Shown one piece after another: positions 37,027-45,932 of a stretch of DNA of 64,000 nt (positions are counted from its first letter, which is position 1; every line of letters starts with the position of its first letter). Origin of the DNA: JAWKNZ01 sp041391425 (GTDB taxonomy: Bacteria > Bdellovibrionota_B > Oligoflexia > Oligoflexales > JAWKNZ01). Position numbers and translations under genes: made by a program. Under the pieces are notes generated by a model. The model did not search any database, was not told the DNA's origin, and was given only the letters and a program-made list of their open reading frames with translations. Location of the stretch: assembly GCA_041391425.1 (NCBI GenBank), contig JAWKNZ010000017.1:3207-67206 (forward strand), read 5' to 3'.

Positions 37027-38580
37027 ATGGTTGGACAAGGTACGAGAACAGAGTTATCGGAGCCCTTTATTGTTGGTATCGTTGGTGCTGGGACTATGGG
37101 GCGCGGTATCGCACAAATATCTGCTCTTGCAAATATGCCAACGATCGTATTTGACATTGATCAAAAAAAGCTGGATGAGGCGTCTGCATTTTTAAATAAA
37201 ATGCTCAATCGCTTGGTTGAAAAAGAAAAGATAGACAGACTCCACTGTGAGCAAGCGTTGGAGAATCTAAGCTTTACAACTGAGATGCAGGCGTTAAAAC
37301 CATGCCACTTGGTGGTTGAAGCTGTAGTGGAAAATCTAGAGATAAAGGTAGAAATTTTTTCTAAACTAGAAAAAATAATTTCTAGAGAATGCTTGCTCAC
37401 CACTAATACGTCTTCTCTTTCTGTGACTAAGATTGCTGCAGAAACGGAGTTACCTGAGCGAGTAGCTGGCTTACATTTTTTTAATCCTGTTCCTCTGATG
37501 AAGGTTGTCGAAGTCATCCGTAGTCCGCTTACCAGTGAGCAAAGTGTTGGTATATTAAAAGATTGGGTGAAAAAAGTAGGCCATCAATATGCAGTAGCCA
37601 CTGACAGCCCAGGATTTATCGTAAATCATGCAGGGCGAGCATACGGAACAGAAGCTTTAAGAATCCTAAGTGAGAATATCTCTACAGTGCCCACAATCGA
37701 TAATATTTTGAAGCATTGTGGTGAGTTTCCTATGGGGCCTTTTGCTTTGCTCGATTTAATTGGCCTTGATATCTCCCATCGGGTTATGGAATCTATCTTT
37801 GATCAATATTATTGTGAACCTAAATACCGTCCGGCAGCATTAGCAAGAACTAGGGTTGATGCAGGGTTATTGGGAAGAAAGACTGGTAAAGGATTTTATG
37901 ATTATAGTGGATCCAAAGAGGATAGTACTGAGCCGCAGAAGGCAGAGAGCGTGCCATCTCTTTCTGTATGGATAGATTGCCCAGATGCGAAAATTAAACA
38001 GCAGATCGTGGATCTATTAGCTACTAATATAAAAGTTGAAACATCAGCAGAGCCTAGCGTCGATGCCATTTGTCTCGTTACCCCTTTAGGAACGGATGCT
38101 ACGAGTGAGGCACTGCGATTAAATTTAGATGCATCGCGTGTCATCGCCATCGATAGCTTAGTTGATTTGACTAAGCAAATAACACTAATGCCTACACCAG
38201 TTTGTAGCCAGGAAATCTGCCATAATGCAATCGCAGCTTTTTCTTCTAAACATCAAAATGTTTATCTAATTGATGATAGTCCTGGCTTTGTATGCCAGAG
38301 GGTTATTGCGATGATTGTCAATATTGGCTGTGATATCGTCCAACAGGGGATAACTTCTCCAGAGGAGTTAGATCGCGCTGTAAGTTTAGGGTTAGGCTAT
38401 AAGTTAGGGCCTTTGTCTTTGGGTGAGAAGTATGATCCTAAGAAAATTGTGCGTATCCTCGATGGATTGTTTGAATATTATAAGGATCCGAGATACCGAG
38501 CAAGTCCTTGGTTAAAACGTCGAGCGGCATTGGGCATGCCCTTATCGGTATTACCAACATACCATGGATGCGAAAATTAA
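37027..38580 (+). CDS. 3-hydroxyacyl-CoA dehydrogenase (PaaH-like, two-domain)
   Basis: A 517-aa NAD-dependent enzyme oxidising 3-hydroxyacyl-CoA. The N-terminal Rossmann motif is VGIVGAGTMGRGIAQ, and HFFNPVPLMKVVEVI holds the catalytic histidine. GKGFYDYSG ends the first C-terminal domain. A second 3HCDH-type C-terminal domain follows (DDSPGFVCQRVIAMIVNIG, LGLGYKLGPLSLGE). The double C-terminal plan and length match PaaH/PaaC of phenylacetate degradation more than FadB. It lies 4 bases after the hydratase and 42 before the thiolase start. Confidence 0.92.
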   Translation: MVGQGTRTELSEPFIVGIVGAGTMGRGIAQISALANMPTIVFDIDQKKLDEASAFLNKMLNRLVEKEKIDRLHCEQALENLSFTTEMQALKPCHLVVEAVVENLEIKVEIFSKLEKIISRECLLTTNTSSLSVTKIAAETELPERVAGLHFFNPVPLMKVVEVIRSPLTSEQSVGILKDWVKKVGHQYAVATDSPGFIVNHAGRAYGTEALRILSENISTVPTIDNILKHCGEFPMGPFALLDLIGLDISHRVMESIFDQYYCEPKYRPAALARTRVDAGLLGRKTGKGFYDYSGSKEDSTEPQKAESVPSLSVWIDCPDAKIKQQIVDLLATNIKVETSAEPSVDAICLVTPLGTDATSEALRLNLDASRVIAIDSLVDLTKQITLMPTPVCSQEICHNAIAAFSSKHQNVYLIDDSPGFVCQRVIAMIVNIGCDIVQQGITSPEELDRAVSLGLGYKLGPLSLGEKYDPKKIVRILDGLFEYYKDPRYRASPWLKRRAALGMPLSVLPTYHGCEN

Positions 38581-38622
38581 TGGGTATTGATAGTTTTAAA
38601 GTTCTTTGAAGGAGTTAGTATT

Positions 38623-39831
38623 ATGCAAAAGGCTTATTTATATCCAGGAATTCGCTCTCCATTTGGACGCTACGGTGGATGCTTAGCGAAAGTGCGGCCT
38701 GATGATTTAGCTGCGCAAGTCGTGGATTCGCTTGTTTCTAATGAAGTTATTCCGCATCTGAATGAAGTGATTTTAGGTTGTAGTAATCAAGCCGGAGAAG
38801 ATAGTCGTAATATAGCACGTAATACCGTGCTAGCTTCTAAGCTCACCGAAGGTATTCCAGCTATTACAGTGAATAGGCTTTGTGCTAGTGGTTTGTCAGC
38901 TGTGATTGCTGCTGCCCGCTCGATTCAATGTAGCGAAGCTAATTTGATTCTTGCTGGTGGTGTCGAGCACATGACACGAGCTCCTATTATTATGGCTAAG
39001 GCAGAAGTCCCGTTTGCGCGTGCTCCGAGTATTTTTGATTCTACCTTGGGAGCGCGTTTTCCTAATCCCAGAGTTTTAAAACAGTATGGTGCCCATTCCA
39101 TGCCTGAGACGGGAGATGAGGTTGCAAAAGATTTAGGTATTACCCGTGAGGCAGCTGACGCTTTTGCCTTTCAGTCTCAACAGCGCTATGCACAAGCTTT
39201 TGAAAGAGGCTTTTTTAAAGATGAAATTTTACCAATTTTATTGCCAAAAAATAGAAAATCCGCAGGTGGAGATGAATATGCTTCTGTAGATGAACATCCC
39301 AGACCACAATCGACATTGGAAAAGCTGGCAAAGCTTTCTTCATTACAAGAAGGTGGCGTTGTTACTGCGGGAAATGCATCGGGATTAAATGACGGTGCCG
39401 CCGCCATGTTTATCGGAAATGAAAATGCACAAGATATATTAGCTCAAAAACCATTAGCTCAAATCTTAGGTAGTGCTGCTGTAGGAGTGGCGCCTCGTAC
39501 CATGGGCCTAGGGCCTGTTGATGCCATCAAGCAACTATTGGATCGATTTTCTTTAAAAATGTCTGATATAGATATTATTGAAATTAATGAAGCATTTGCT
39601 AGCCAAGTATTAGGATGTTTAAAACTTTTAAACTTACAAGCTGATGATAAACGCCTAAATCCACATGGCGGGGCTATAGCGATTGGCCATCCACTTGGTG
39701 CATCTGGAGCAAGACTAGCCTTAACAGCCGCCCGTTATCTTGATGAAATGAATGGGCGTTACGCTGTCGTAAGCCTTTGCGTTGGTATGGGGCAAGGTGT
39801 GGCCTTGTTGCTTAAAAGTATGCAAAATTAA
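38623..39831 (+). CDS. 3-oxoadipyl-CoA/acetyl-CoA thiolase (PaaJ/PcaF-like)
   Basis: A 402-aa thiolase that cleaves 3-oxoacyl-CoA. The nucleophile cysteine is in NRLCASGLSAVIAAA, the histidine in GGAIAIGHPLGASGARLA, and the second cysteine in VSLCVGMGQGVALL. The stretch EHMTRAPIIMAKAEVPFARA, with the following FPNPRVLKQYG and SMPETGDEVA, resembles 3-oxoadipyl-CoA thiolases. ATG 38623 follows a strong GAAGGAG site; the open frame from 38587 is not needed. No ring-activating paaA-E/paaK genes are in this window. Confidence 0.92.
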   Translation: MQKAYLYPGIRSPFGRYGGCLAKVRPDDLAAQVVDSLVSNEVIPHLNEVILGCSNQAGEDSRNIARNTVLASKLTEGIPAITVNRLCASGLSAVIAAARSIQCSEANLILAGGVEHMTRAPIIMAKAEVPFARAPSIFDSTLGARFPNPRVLKQYGAHSMPETGDEVAKDLGITREAADAFAFQSQQRYAQAFERGFFKDEILPILLPKNRKSAGGDEYASVDEHPRPQSTLEKLAKLSSLQEGGVVTAGNASGLNDGAAAMFIGNENAQDILAQKPLAQILGSAAVGVAPRTMGLGPVDAIKQLLDRFSLKMSDIDIIEINEAFASQVLGCLKLLNLQADDKRLNPHGGAIAIGHPLGASGARLALTAARYLDEMNGRYAVVSLCVGMGQGVALLLKSMQN

Positions 39832-39836
39832 ACTAT

Positions 39837-41413
39837 TTAATTGTTTTGAACTGCATAATTTTCGGAATTTTCAAAACAGTTATTGCCATAGTATTGCCCC
39901 GAAACAACGGCAGCAAAGCAGCTGCTTTCAGGATTAGCTGGTGATTCTTTTGTATTACCGTGGCGTAAGGCGGATAACACTGCATTTTCAATGTATCTTA
40001 GGTTATAATTATTATTCGTCGTGAAAGTAGCGGGACTTTGATCGATTGCAAAATTATCCTTATTCAAATTGCCCAACAAGATCATAGGAAGGCTAGACCA
40101 TTGGGCTGCGTCCAATTTATCGTATTGGACCAAGGTTTTTCCGGTTGGATTAGGGTTGATTAAACTCACTGGTTCTAAGTTGTTTTTGCTTATAACACTT
40201 TCCCTAATGCCCTTTGAACCATAGCAGGAATCCACTAAAACTAGAGTGTTTTCTCTAGTTCCACTTGGCAAGTTAAGCTGATGCCCTACTCGTCCACGAT
40301 CCATGCTCAATGCATCTCCAAGTTTGAAAACAATATTTGTATTTAAGTTTTGTTCTTTTAGGTTCTTTGCAATGATTTCTTTTATTTCGGTGCTAGATTT
40401 CAAACTCCAAAATATTGATTTCTTGGCGCCTTGCCCATCGCCTTCGCTACCTTGCCCATCGTCTTCGCTACCTTGCCCATCGCCTTCGCTACCTTGCCCA
40501 TCGCCTTCGCTACCTTGCCCATCGCCTTCGCTACCTTGCTTTATTACATCAACATCCGAATTCTTAGCTTGAGAAAGCCAAGGGGCAAACGCCATTATGT
40601 GTTTAGACTCGGAATTGGCAGCACCGTAATAATTTGTGTCAAAAAAGCTTAAGTGATCTGCATTAGTCGGCGTTTTTCTGAGGTGCTCTAACCATGATCC
40701 TGAGACTTCTTCCAGTTTTGAAGCAAGGGCACCATGTCCTTTTAAGAAATATATACTTTGAGTAAATTCTTCACTATTAGTAAGTCGCGGTCCTATTTCA
40801 TGATAGAATTTATTTATAATGGTCGACAAATCGCCAGCCATATTGATTTCAAAGCTACAAGATCCTTTCTCATTTGGAGTAGTGCATGATAATAAACCGT
40901 TTGAATTATCATACGCCCATGATTGCTCGATAATAGAGGTGTTTTCGGTTTTAAATCTTTTATATGAACTTTTGATGATACTGTCACCCATAGCTGGTCC
41001 ATCTATAATTTGGACAAAAAACACGGAATTTTCCATGTCCTTGCATGAGCCATTCTGGGTATTGAGTCTTTTTTGTAGTTTTTTTGCATTTTCTTTTATG
41101 AGTTGAAAATATTTTTGGCTTATCTCATCATTTTTGGTGTTTTTTTCATTTATGATTTTTAGATCATCTTCTCTAGAATCTGCATTCTCATCTATAAGTT
41201 CATATTTGCCTGCCGTTTCTGCATTGCCAGCAAAGACTGCAAAAAGATGTTGCTGGCAAATTCTCTTTTGATCAGAGGGACTGAAGCGCGAAAGGTCAAT
41301 GGCTTGATCTAACGAGTCAGTCAACTTGGTATCTGAGTTTTTTCCGGGGTGAAATTGCAGGCGATTAGCGTTACAATAGAAAATAAATTAATTTTTAAGG
41401 CGTTGTAATTCAT
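39837..41413 (-). CDS. Caspase/clostripain-like lipoprotein with GSEGDGQ repeats (frameshifted N-terminus)
   Basis: Clan CD cysteine peptidase-like protein. The catalytic pair is suggested by YFLKGHGALAS and LVLVDSCYGSKG, a histidine-glycine then Asp-Ser-Cys arrangement. Between them sits a hydrophilic linker of about five GSEGDGQ repeats. The open frame begins at TTG 41324, but upstream, in another frame, ATG 41413 encodes a lipoprotein signal (LFSIVTLIAC) with a GAGAAG site. Adding one A in the AA pair at 41326-41327 fuses them into a 525-aa protein. I infer a periplasm-facing lipoprotein. A processing or defence role is possible but unproven. Confidence 0.72.
40429..40539 (-). repeat. 21-bp tandem repeat encoding GSEGDGQ
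   Basis: Five consecutive 21-base units, in frame, inside the caspase-like gene. One unit carries a single change (GSEDDGQ). Such in-frame minisatellites change length by slippage, so the linker length probably varies between strains. Confidence 0.9.
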
Positions 41414-41552
41414 AGCTTCTCACTAGTTATTTTATTGCACGGAATAACCTCGCAGCTGTTATCGGAATTTTTGTGAAAAAGTTTAATTTTATTTTTTTTA
41501 ATAATAAAAATAATAGCTTGATCTAGCTCTACAAAAGCTTTCCAGCTTACTT

Positions 41553-43490
41553 ATGTATTTATTCTTGGCCTTTGCAGTATTCGCGGTAGGGGGGTTTTGG
41601 GTAAGTCACGTTAAATTAAATGGGAAGTGGGTAGATCTTTTTACTGAGTATGAGCAGTTCGGAGAAAATTGCCAGATTGCTTCAGGGAAATGGCAAGGGT
41701 CATTTACCGCTGCTTACAATCAGAATTTAGCTTTCATTAAAGCAAAGCAACCTTATCGTGGTACAACGGCAAAAGCCGATATCGATAATATTAAGGCTGG
41801 TGAATTTCTTTATACCAAGTGTAAAGTTGATTTTTCAATCTTAGCTAAAAGTGACTACGCCGGAGTATTTTTAGGTTTTCTTGCAGGAAAATCGGCAATT
41901 TTTATTGATGGGGATTTGCGTTTACTTACCGATCGACTCTCCTACGTTTCTTTCCCTCTGAGCATCAATGATAGAAAAGAGAATACTGAACTTAGCATAA
42001 TATCTTTGAAAGATGAGTATACAAGATATGTAGGGTTGGCAAGTTTGACTCCTCTGATCAAAGTGAAGAACGATGACGAATTAAGCCGATTGGTTGGCCT
42101 TAATGCTAAGATTTGGATGGAACAGCGGGTTATGAGACTTGCATGGGCAGGCGCTTTGCTTCTAATATTTTCGGTCTCATGGATTTTTGGTATTAGATAC
42201 CAAGATAATAAATGGATGATCCTCTTAACATTGTGCTTCATACTCGAATCCTATGCTGAGTATAAAGAAGGTGCGACTCCACTTGCTTGGCGCGATACCG
42301 CTATGCTGTTCTATAGTAATACGATTTCTATTGCTTTTGGAGGATTCTTATTTGCATTCTTGCGCATTAAAATAAAAAAATATCTTATAGAAACATTCTA
42401 TTTGATTCTAGTTGCATTTTTAATGATAGTTTTGTTCTTTTACCGTGACACTAGATTGTTTGTCGATATGCGCTTGGTGCTTCCCAGCTGGCTGTCTTCA
42501 TTTGCTTTTTTCTCTGCCGCTATTATGGGAGTTTTGCAGAGAAAAAATATTCCAGCCAATCTAAAAAGACGGTCAATGATCATTATCATTATGAGCTTTT
42601 GTGGATCTCTTCTTTTTATCTTTAATGCGCTTTATATGGATAAGCTTGGAATCTATATTCATCCTTTTATCAATTATGCGTTCTTGACTATTTTCGCTTG
42701 TTTTCTGGGTGTTGATCTTGTTGTTTATCATAAAAATTTTTTAGAGGAGAAAAACCGGCGTTTGGCAGAAGAAAATCAACGCATTAAAATTGAAGAAGGA
42801 TTGAAGCTTGGAAATGCAGTACAAAGTCTTTTGTTACCGGAACAAAAAGAAGGTGTATCAGGAGATTATAAATTTCTGATTAAGCATATTCCCAGCTACC
42901 AAATGGCAGGAGATTGGATTTTTCACTGGCAAGGCGAAGGCAATGAAAGATTTTATATTGGAGATGTTGTTGGTAAAGGTCCTGCGGCAGCGCTGGCGAC
43001 TGCTTGTATTTGTACCACCCTCAACGCTTGCTTTAATAAAAAACAATCAATAGAAGCGACGATTAAGGCTGTAAATGAGGCCTTATATTCAGTTTTTAAA
43101 GGTAAAATGAATTCTACTCTTACTGCCGCTGAAATCTATGATTCCGGCCGTGTGTCTTTGTTTAATCATGGTGCTATCGGTTGGTTCCATGCGAGTGCTG
43201 CAAAAAGTCGTTATTTGCCCATCCGTAATGCTTCCTTAGGAAAAAGTTTAGAGCTAGATATCACAAGCCATCAAGTTGAGCTGAAACCTAAGGAGAGGCT
43301 AATTTCATTTACTGATGGAGTGATAGAAGGGGCAAGGTTAATTAAGGCATACGTTAAATACCTTGATGCTGAAAGTGAAAAGGATTTGACTTTATCTAGC
43401 TTGTGGGAATTAGCAGTTGGGGTGGGCAAAGGTCATGTGCTTGATGATGATCAGACTTTTGTTGCAATCGAATATAAAGCTTCTAATTAA
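41553..43490 (+). CDS. Membrane SpoIIE/PP2C-type protein phosphatase
   Basis: A 645-aa signalling protein. It has an N-terminal helix, a periplasmic domain of about 150 residues, seven or so transmembrane helices (roughly residues 195-390, as in 7TM-DISM receptors), a short coiled coil (NFLEEKNRRLAEENQRI) and a C-terminal PP2C SpoIIE domain. The metal-binding aspartates are in YIGDVVGKGPAAALATA, ISFTDGVIEGA and DDDQTFVAIEY. It would dephosphorylate a Ser/Thr-phosphorylated partner such as an anti-anti-sigma factor; no partner is adjacent. No strong ribosome site is visible. Confidence 0.88.
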   Translation: MYLFLAFAVFAVGGFWVSHVKLNGKWVDLFTEYEQFGENCQIASGKWQGSFTAAYNQNLAFIKAKQPYRGTTAKADIDNIKAGEFLYTKCKVDFSILAKSDYAGVFLGFLAGKSAIFIDGDLRLLTDRLSYVSFPLSINDRKENTELSIISLKDEYTRYVGLASLTPLIKVKNDDELSRLVGLNAKIWMEQRVMRLAWAGALLLIFSVSWIFGIRYQDNKWMILLTLCFILESYAEYKEGATPLAWRDTAMLFYSNTISIAFGGFLFAFLRIKIKKYLIETFYLILVAFLMIVLFFYRDTRLFVDMRLVLPSWLSSFAFFSAAIMGVLQRKNIPANLKRRSMIIIIMSFCGSLLFIFNALYMDKLGIYIHPFINYAFLTIFACFLGVDLVVYHKNFLEEKNRRLAEENQRIKIEEGLKLGNAVQSLLLPEQKEGVSGDYKFLIKHIPSYQMAGDWIFHWQGEGNERFYIGDVVGKGPAAALATACICTTLNACFNKKQSIEATIKAVNEALYSVFKGKMNSTLTAAEIYDSGRVSLFNHGAIGWFHASAAKSRYLPIRNASLGKSLELDITSHQVELKPKERLISFTDGVIEGARLIKAYVKYLDAESEKDLTLSSLWELAVGVGKGHVLDDDQTFVAIEYKASN

Positions 43491-43593
43491 GCTTTGTTAA
43501 GGAAAGCAAAACCTATCATATTGCGCTACGCCTAAAAAAAATCGTCACTGTACTAAAGTCCCCAGCCTCGTGAGGGAATACAAAAAAATTCAC

Positions 43594-43630
43594 GTAGCTA
43601 TTCAGCGTATTTGAAGATTTTTTGGATGAC
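43594..43630. repeat. Solo MITE-like end
   Basis: GTAGCTATTCAGCGTATTT closely matches the terminal repeats of the MITE at 32106. The continuation (GAAGATTTTTTGGATGAC) differs from the MITE interior, so this looks like one end of a related, perhaps larger, element or a decayed relic. No matching right end is seen nearby. It lies in the 340-base gap between the phosphatase and a repeat lipoprotein, where I see no gene. Confidence 0.5.
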
Positions 43631-43829
43631 AAGTACTTGTTCTAACTCGTCGTTAGAATAAGACCTAAATTGTCATTTGATGATAATGAGATTCAGGCAT
43701 TTACTATCGAAACGCTCGATTTCTTGTATTACTGGTAGTATTTATTCTAGGCATTATCGCATAACGCTTAAATGCCTAGTGGAGAGAACAACAATACGAC
43801 GAACATGCTGCTCTCCTAATTGTTAAAAT

Positions 43830-44456
43830 TCAGTTTGGATCAATATAGTCACAGTATGCATCAATGTTGAAGATTCGCACATCTTCGGAAAAAAGTGAGA
43901 CTAGAAACTCTGTCTCTAGGTTTTCGACGCTATAATCATTAAAGGTCATATTACGCTTTAAACTGCCTTCAGAAACGTTTAGATAAAAAGTGGCATAACC
44001 ATTGCTATTTGATTTTGTTTTAACCTTAAAATAGTTTTGACACTCTCGCTCTAATCCGTTCGGATAATAACATCCTTGATTATCCGAAACTTTTTGTCCA
44101 TTTGGATAATATGTTCCCCAGTTATCCGAAACTTTTTGTCCATTTGGATAATATGTTCCCCAGTTATCCGAAACTTTTTGTCCATTCGGATAGTATGTTT
44201 CCCAGTTATCCGAAACTTTTTGTCCATTCGGATAGTATGTTCCCCAGTTATCCGAAACTTTTTGTCCATTTGGATAATATGTCCCCCAGTTATCGGATCT
44301 TTCTTGACCATTACAGTAATGGCTCGAGTGCCTCTCAGTGTTTTCGACAAGAAGTTTGCTTCCGACATTTTTGCCTTTTTTTATAGCATCACCGCAGCCT
44401 GCCATCAGGATTAAAAGTGTTAGAGCTAGTTTAGTAGAACAGCGAACTGATATCAT
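43830..44456 (-). CDS. Lipoprotein with MORN-like YYPNGQ repeats
   Basis: A 208-aa predicted lipoprotein (signal LALTLLILMAGC). After a short spacer it has seven MORN-variant repeats of 14 residues, five of them nearly identical (YYPNGQKVSDNWGT), flanked by more diverged first and last copies. A cysteine-containing C-terminal domain of about 70 residues follows. In other bacteria such repeats (MORN_2) form beta-hairpin strips for protein or membrane contact. The near-identity of the 42-base units points to recent slippage or conversion. A strong AGGAG site precedes the ATG. Confidence 0.8.
   Translation of the reverse strand: MISVRCSTKLALTLLILMAGCGDAIKKGKNVGSKLLVENTERHSSHYCNGQERSDNWGTYYPNGQKVSDNWGTYYPNGQKVSDNWETYYPNGQKVSDNWGTYYPNGQKVSDNWGTYYPNGQKVSDNQGCYYPNGLERECQNYFKVKTKSNSNGYATFYLNVSEGSLKRNMTFNDYSVENLETEFLVSLFSEDVRIFNIDAYCDYIDPN
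44060..44310 (-). repeat. 42-bp tandem repeats inside the MORN-like gene
   Basis: Tandem 42-base units in the coding sequence, of which several are almost identical at the DNA level, including silent positions. Boundaries are approximate. Copy number is likely to vary between isolates. Confidence 0.85.
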
Positions 44457-44727
44457 TTTAAAATCTCCTTTTGATCTATTAGATATATTCCCAATTGGTG
44501 ATAAGCAAAAATTGATCCACCAATACTATGCTTTTTGTAATTGATTAAGAAATTGAAATATTAGGATGTGTTAAGCGATTCTTAAAGCACACAGAGTACT
44601 TAAAAGAAACTAAAACATAGTATTTACCAGATACCATCTTAGTATATCTTAGTATAATTCTCGCCAAACGCCTCAATATTGTGCACAACTAGTGCGGGAA
44701 TAAGTAAGCCTACTAAAGAAGCATATT
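44457..44727. other. Intergenic region, no gene seen
   Basis: About 270 AT-rich bases between the MORN-like lipoprotein and a gene remnant. No open frame with a ribosome site and no repeat unit was found. Confidence 0.3.
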
Positions 44728-44938
44728 TTATCGAAAATAGTATCTAAACCTTGAGAATAAAGATATAGGCAACGAACCAAATTCGGAGTTTAAATTTATG
44801 GCATCAACAGAAGTCTTTCCAAAACTCGCATAAGAGCCTATGTTTATATAAAAATCTTCCACTGCATTCCATTCCCAAGATGGATTTAAAAGCGCAGATT
44901 TGTCATCAATATTTCCTACTAAGTTTAAGGTTAACCAT
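44728..44938 (-). pseudogene. Remnant of a beta-barrel protein (C-terminal ~70 codons)
   Basis: Directly after the DUF4340 stop, a shifted frame stays open for about 70 codons without any start codon. It reads WLTLNLVGNIDDKSALLNPS, then WEWNAVEDFYINIGSYASFG, then SLPISLFSRFRYYFR and stop. Alternating strands, the Asn-Pro-Ser-Trp turn and the aromatic end (RYYF) are typical of the last strands of an outer-membrane barrel. The front part is missing, so I read it as a 5'-truncated relic or the result of a deletion joining it to the operon end. Confidence 0.5.
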
Positions 44939-45932
44939 TTTTAGCTTTAGCTGGTGGTACGATAAAGTCAGTACGGGATTTGATAAATTTTTGAGCGATA
45001 TAAGATGAAACCTCAAAAGACCATTTTGAATTTATAAAAGCATATGTTTTAAAGTTTTCATTATCTTCTTTACCACCAGCGCTATCAATATGTACATACC
45101 ACTTCTCGGAGTCTTTTTCTCCTACCTTGCCAACAGTTACAGTATAGGTGCGGCCATCATAAGTTGTAATTATAGCTTTGCTAGCTTGTTCCAAAGCATT
45201 TTTTGCAAGGGCATTGTCGCTTTCAACTCGAGATGTATATCTAATGCCCGTAAGTATATTTGCTAGAGCATTGGCTGAGCTTTTGTTCAGTTCCTCTCCT
45301 TCTTTAATGCCATCTAATAAAAAATCTTTATCTGCAGATTCGCGGGTGAGTTTTGAAGTCGCTGATTTAGAAATAAATTCTACGGTTTTAATATCTTTGC
45401 TTTCTACGTTGGCTATAACTTTCAATTCCCAATCATTGGCATCGGCAAAGACAGATAAGTTTTTACTGAGTAGGTATGAGTTATCATTTGTATTAAGGCT
45501 GATATAAGCCCCACCACCTTTTCTTTGGCTTCCTATTTTAATATGCAATAACTCTTGATCTTTAGCTTTGATTACAACATTGGTAGCATTATCCAAGCCG
45601 AGTGAAGGATAAATTTCTTTATTTGTGCCCATTTTTCGCACGATTTTGGCGCTTGTTAGGTTTTCTATAAATTGTAAAATTTTCGCAGCATCTGCCGGAA
45701 AGTTGTCCGTTTGCAAATGCCAAGCATGCTTTTCGTCCATCACTAGGCTGACTTTATGGTCATTATCCCGGCTTATTTCGATGTTAGAAATCTTCGTAGT
45801 GTCTGCTTGTGCCATGATCGTCTGGCCGATCATGGGGTCGGCATCTTTATTAGATGAGTTTATAGACTTAGAAACTACAGCGATAATCGCAATAACGACG
45901 AGGCCAATGGTTATTAATGATGATTTATTCAC
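44931..45932 (-). CDS. DUF4340 family protein (operon 2)
   Basis: Last gene of the second Gld-like operon, 333 aa. It has one N-terminal anchor (SLITIGLVVIAIIAVVSKS) and a DUF4340 periplasmic domain (NIEISRDNDHKVSLVMDEK, YPSLGLDNATNVVIKA, TYDGRTYTVTVGKVG). The GTG start at 45932 has a GGAGG site at good spacing and overlaps the GldG-like gene by 8 bases. It is distantly similar to the operon 1 protein and lacks that protein's charged insert. Confidence 0.86.
   Translation of the reverse strand: MNKSSLITIGLVVIAIIAVVSKSINSSNKDADPMIGQTIMAQADTTKISNIEISRDNDHKVSLVMDEKHAWHLQTDNFPADAAKILQFIENLTSAKIVRKMGTNKEIYPSLGLDNATNVVIKAKDQELLHIKIGSQRKGGGAYISLNTNDNSYLLSKNLSVFADANDWELKVIANVESKDIKTVEFISKSATSKLTRESADKDFLLDGIKEGEELNKSSANALANILTGIRYTSRVESDNALAKNALEQASKAIITTYDGRTYTVTVGKVGEKDSEKWYVHIDSAGGKEDNENFKTYAFINSKWSFEVSSYIAQKFIKSRTDFIVPPAKAKNG

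Noticed and set aside
43830..44414. Other open frames over the YYPNGQ repeats on both strands
   Set aside because: The 42-bp period is a multiple of three, so all frames stay open through the repeats; only the 43830-44456 frame has a signal peptide and ribosome site.
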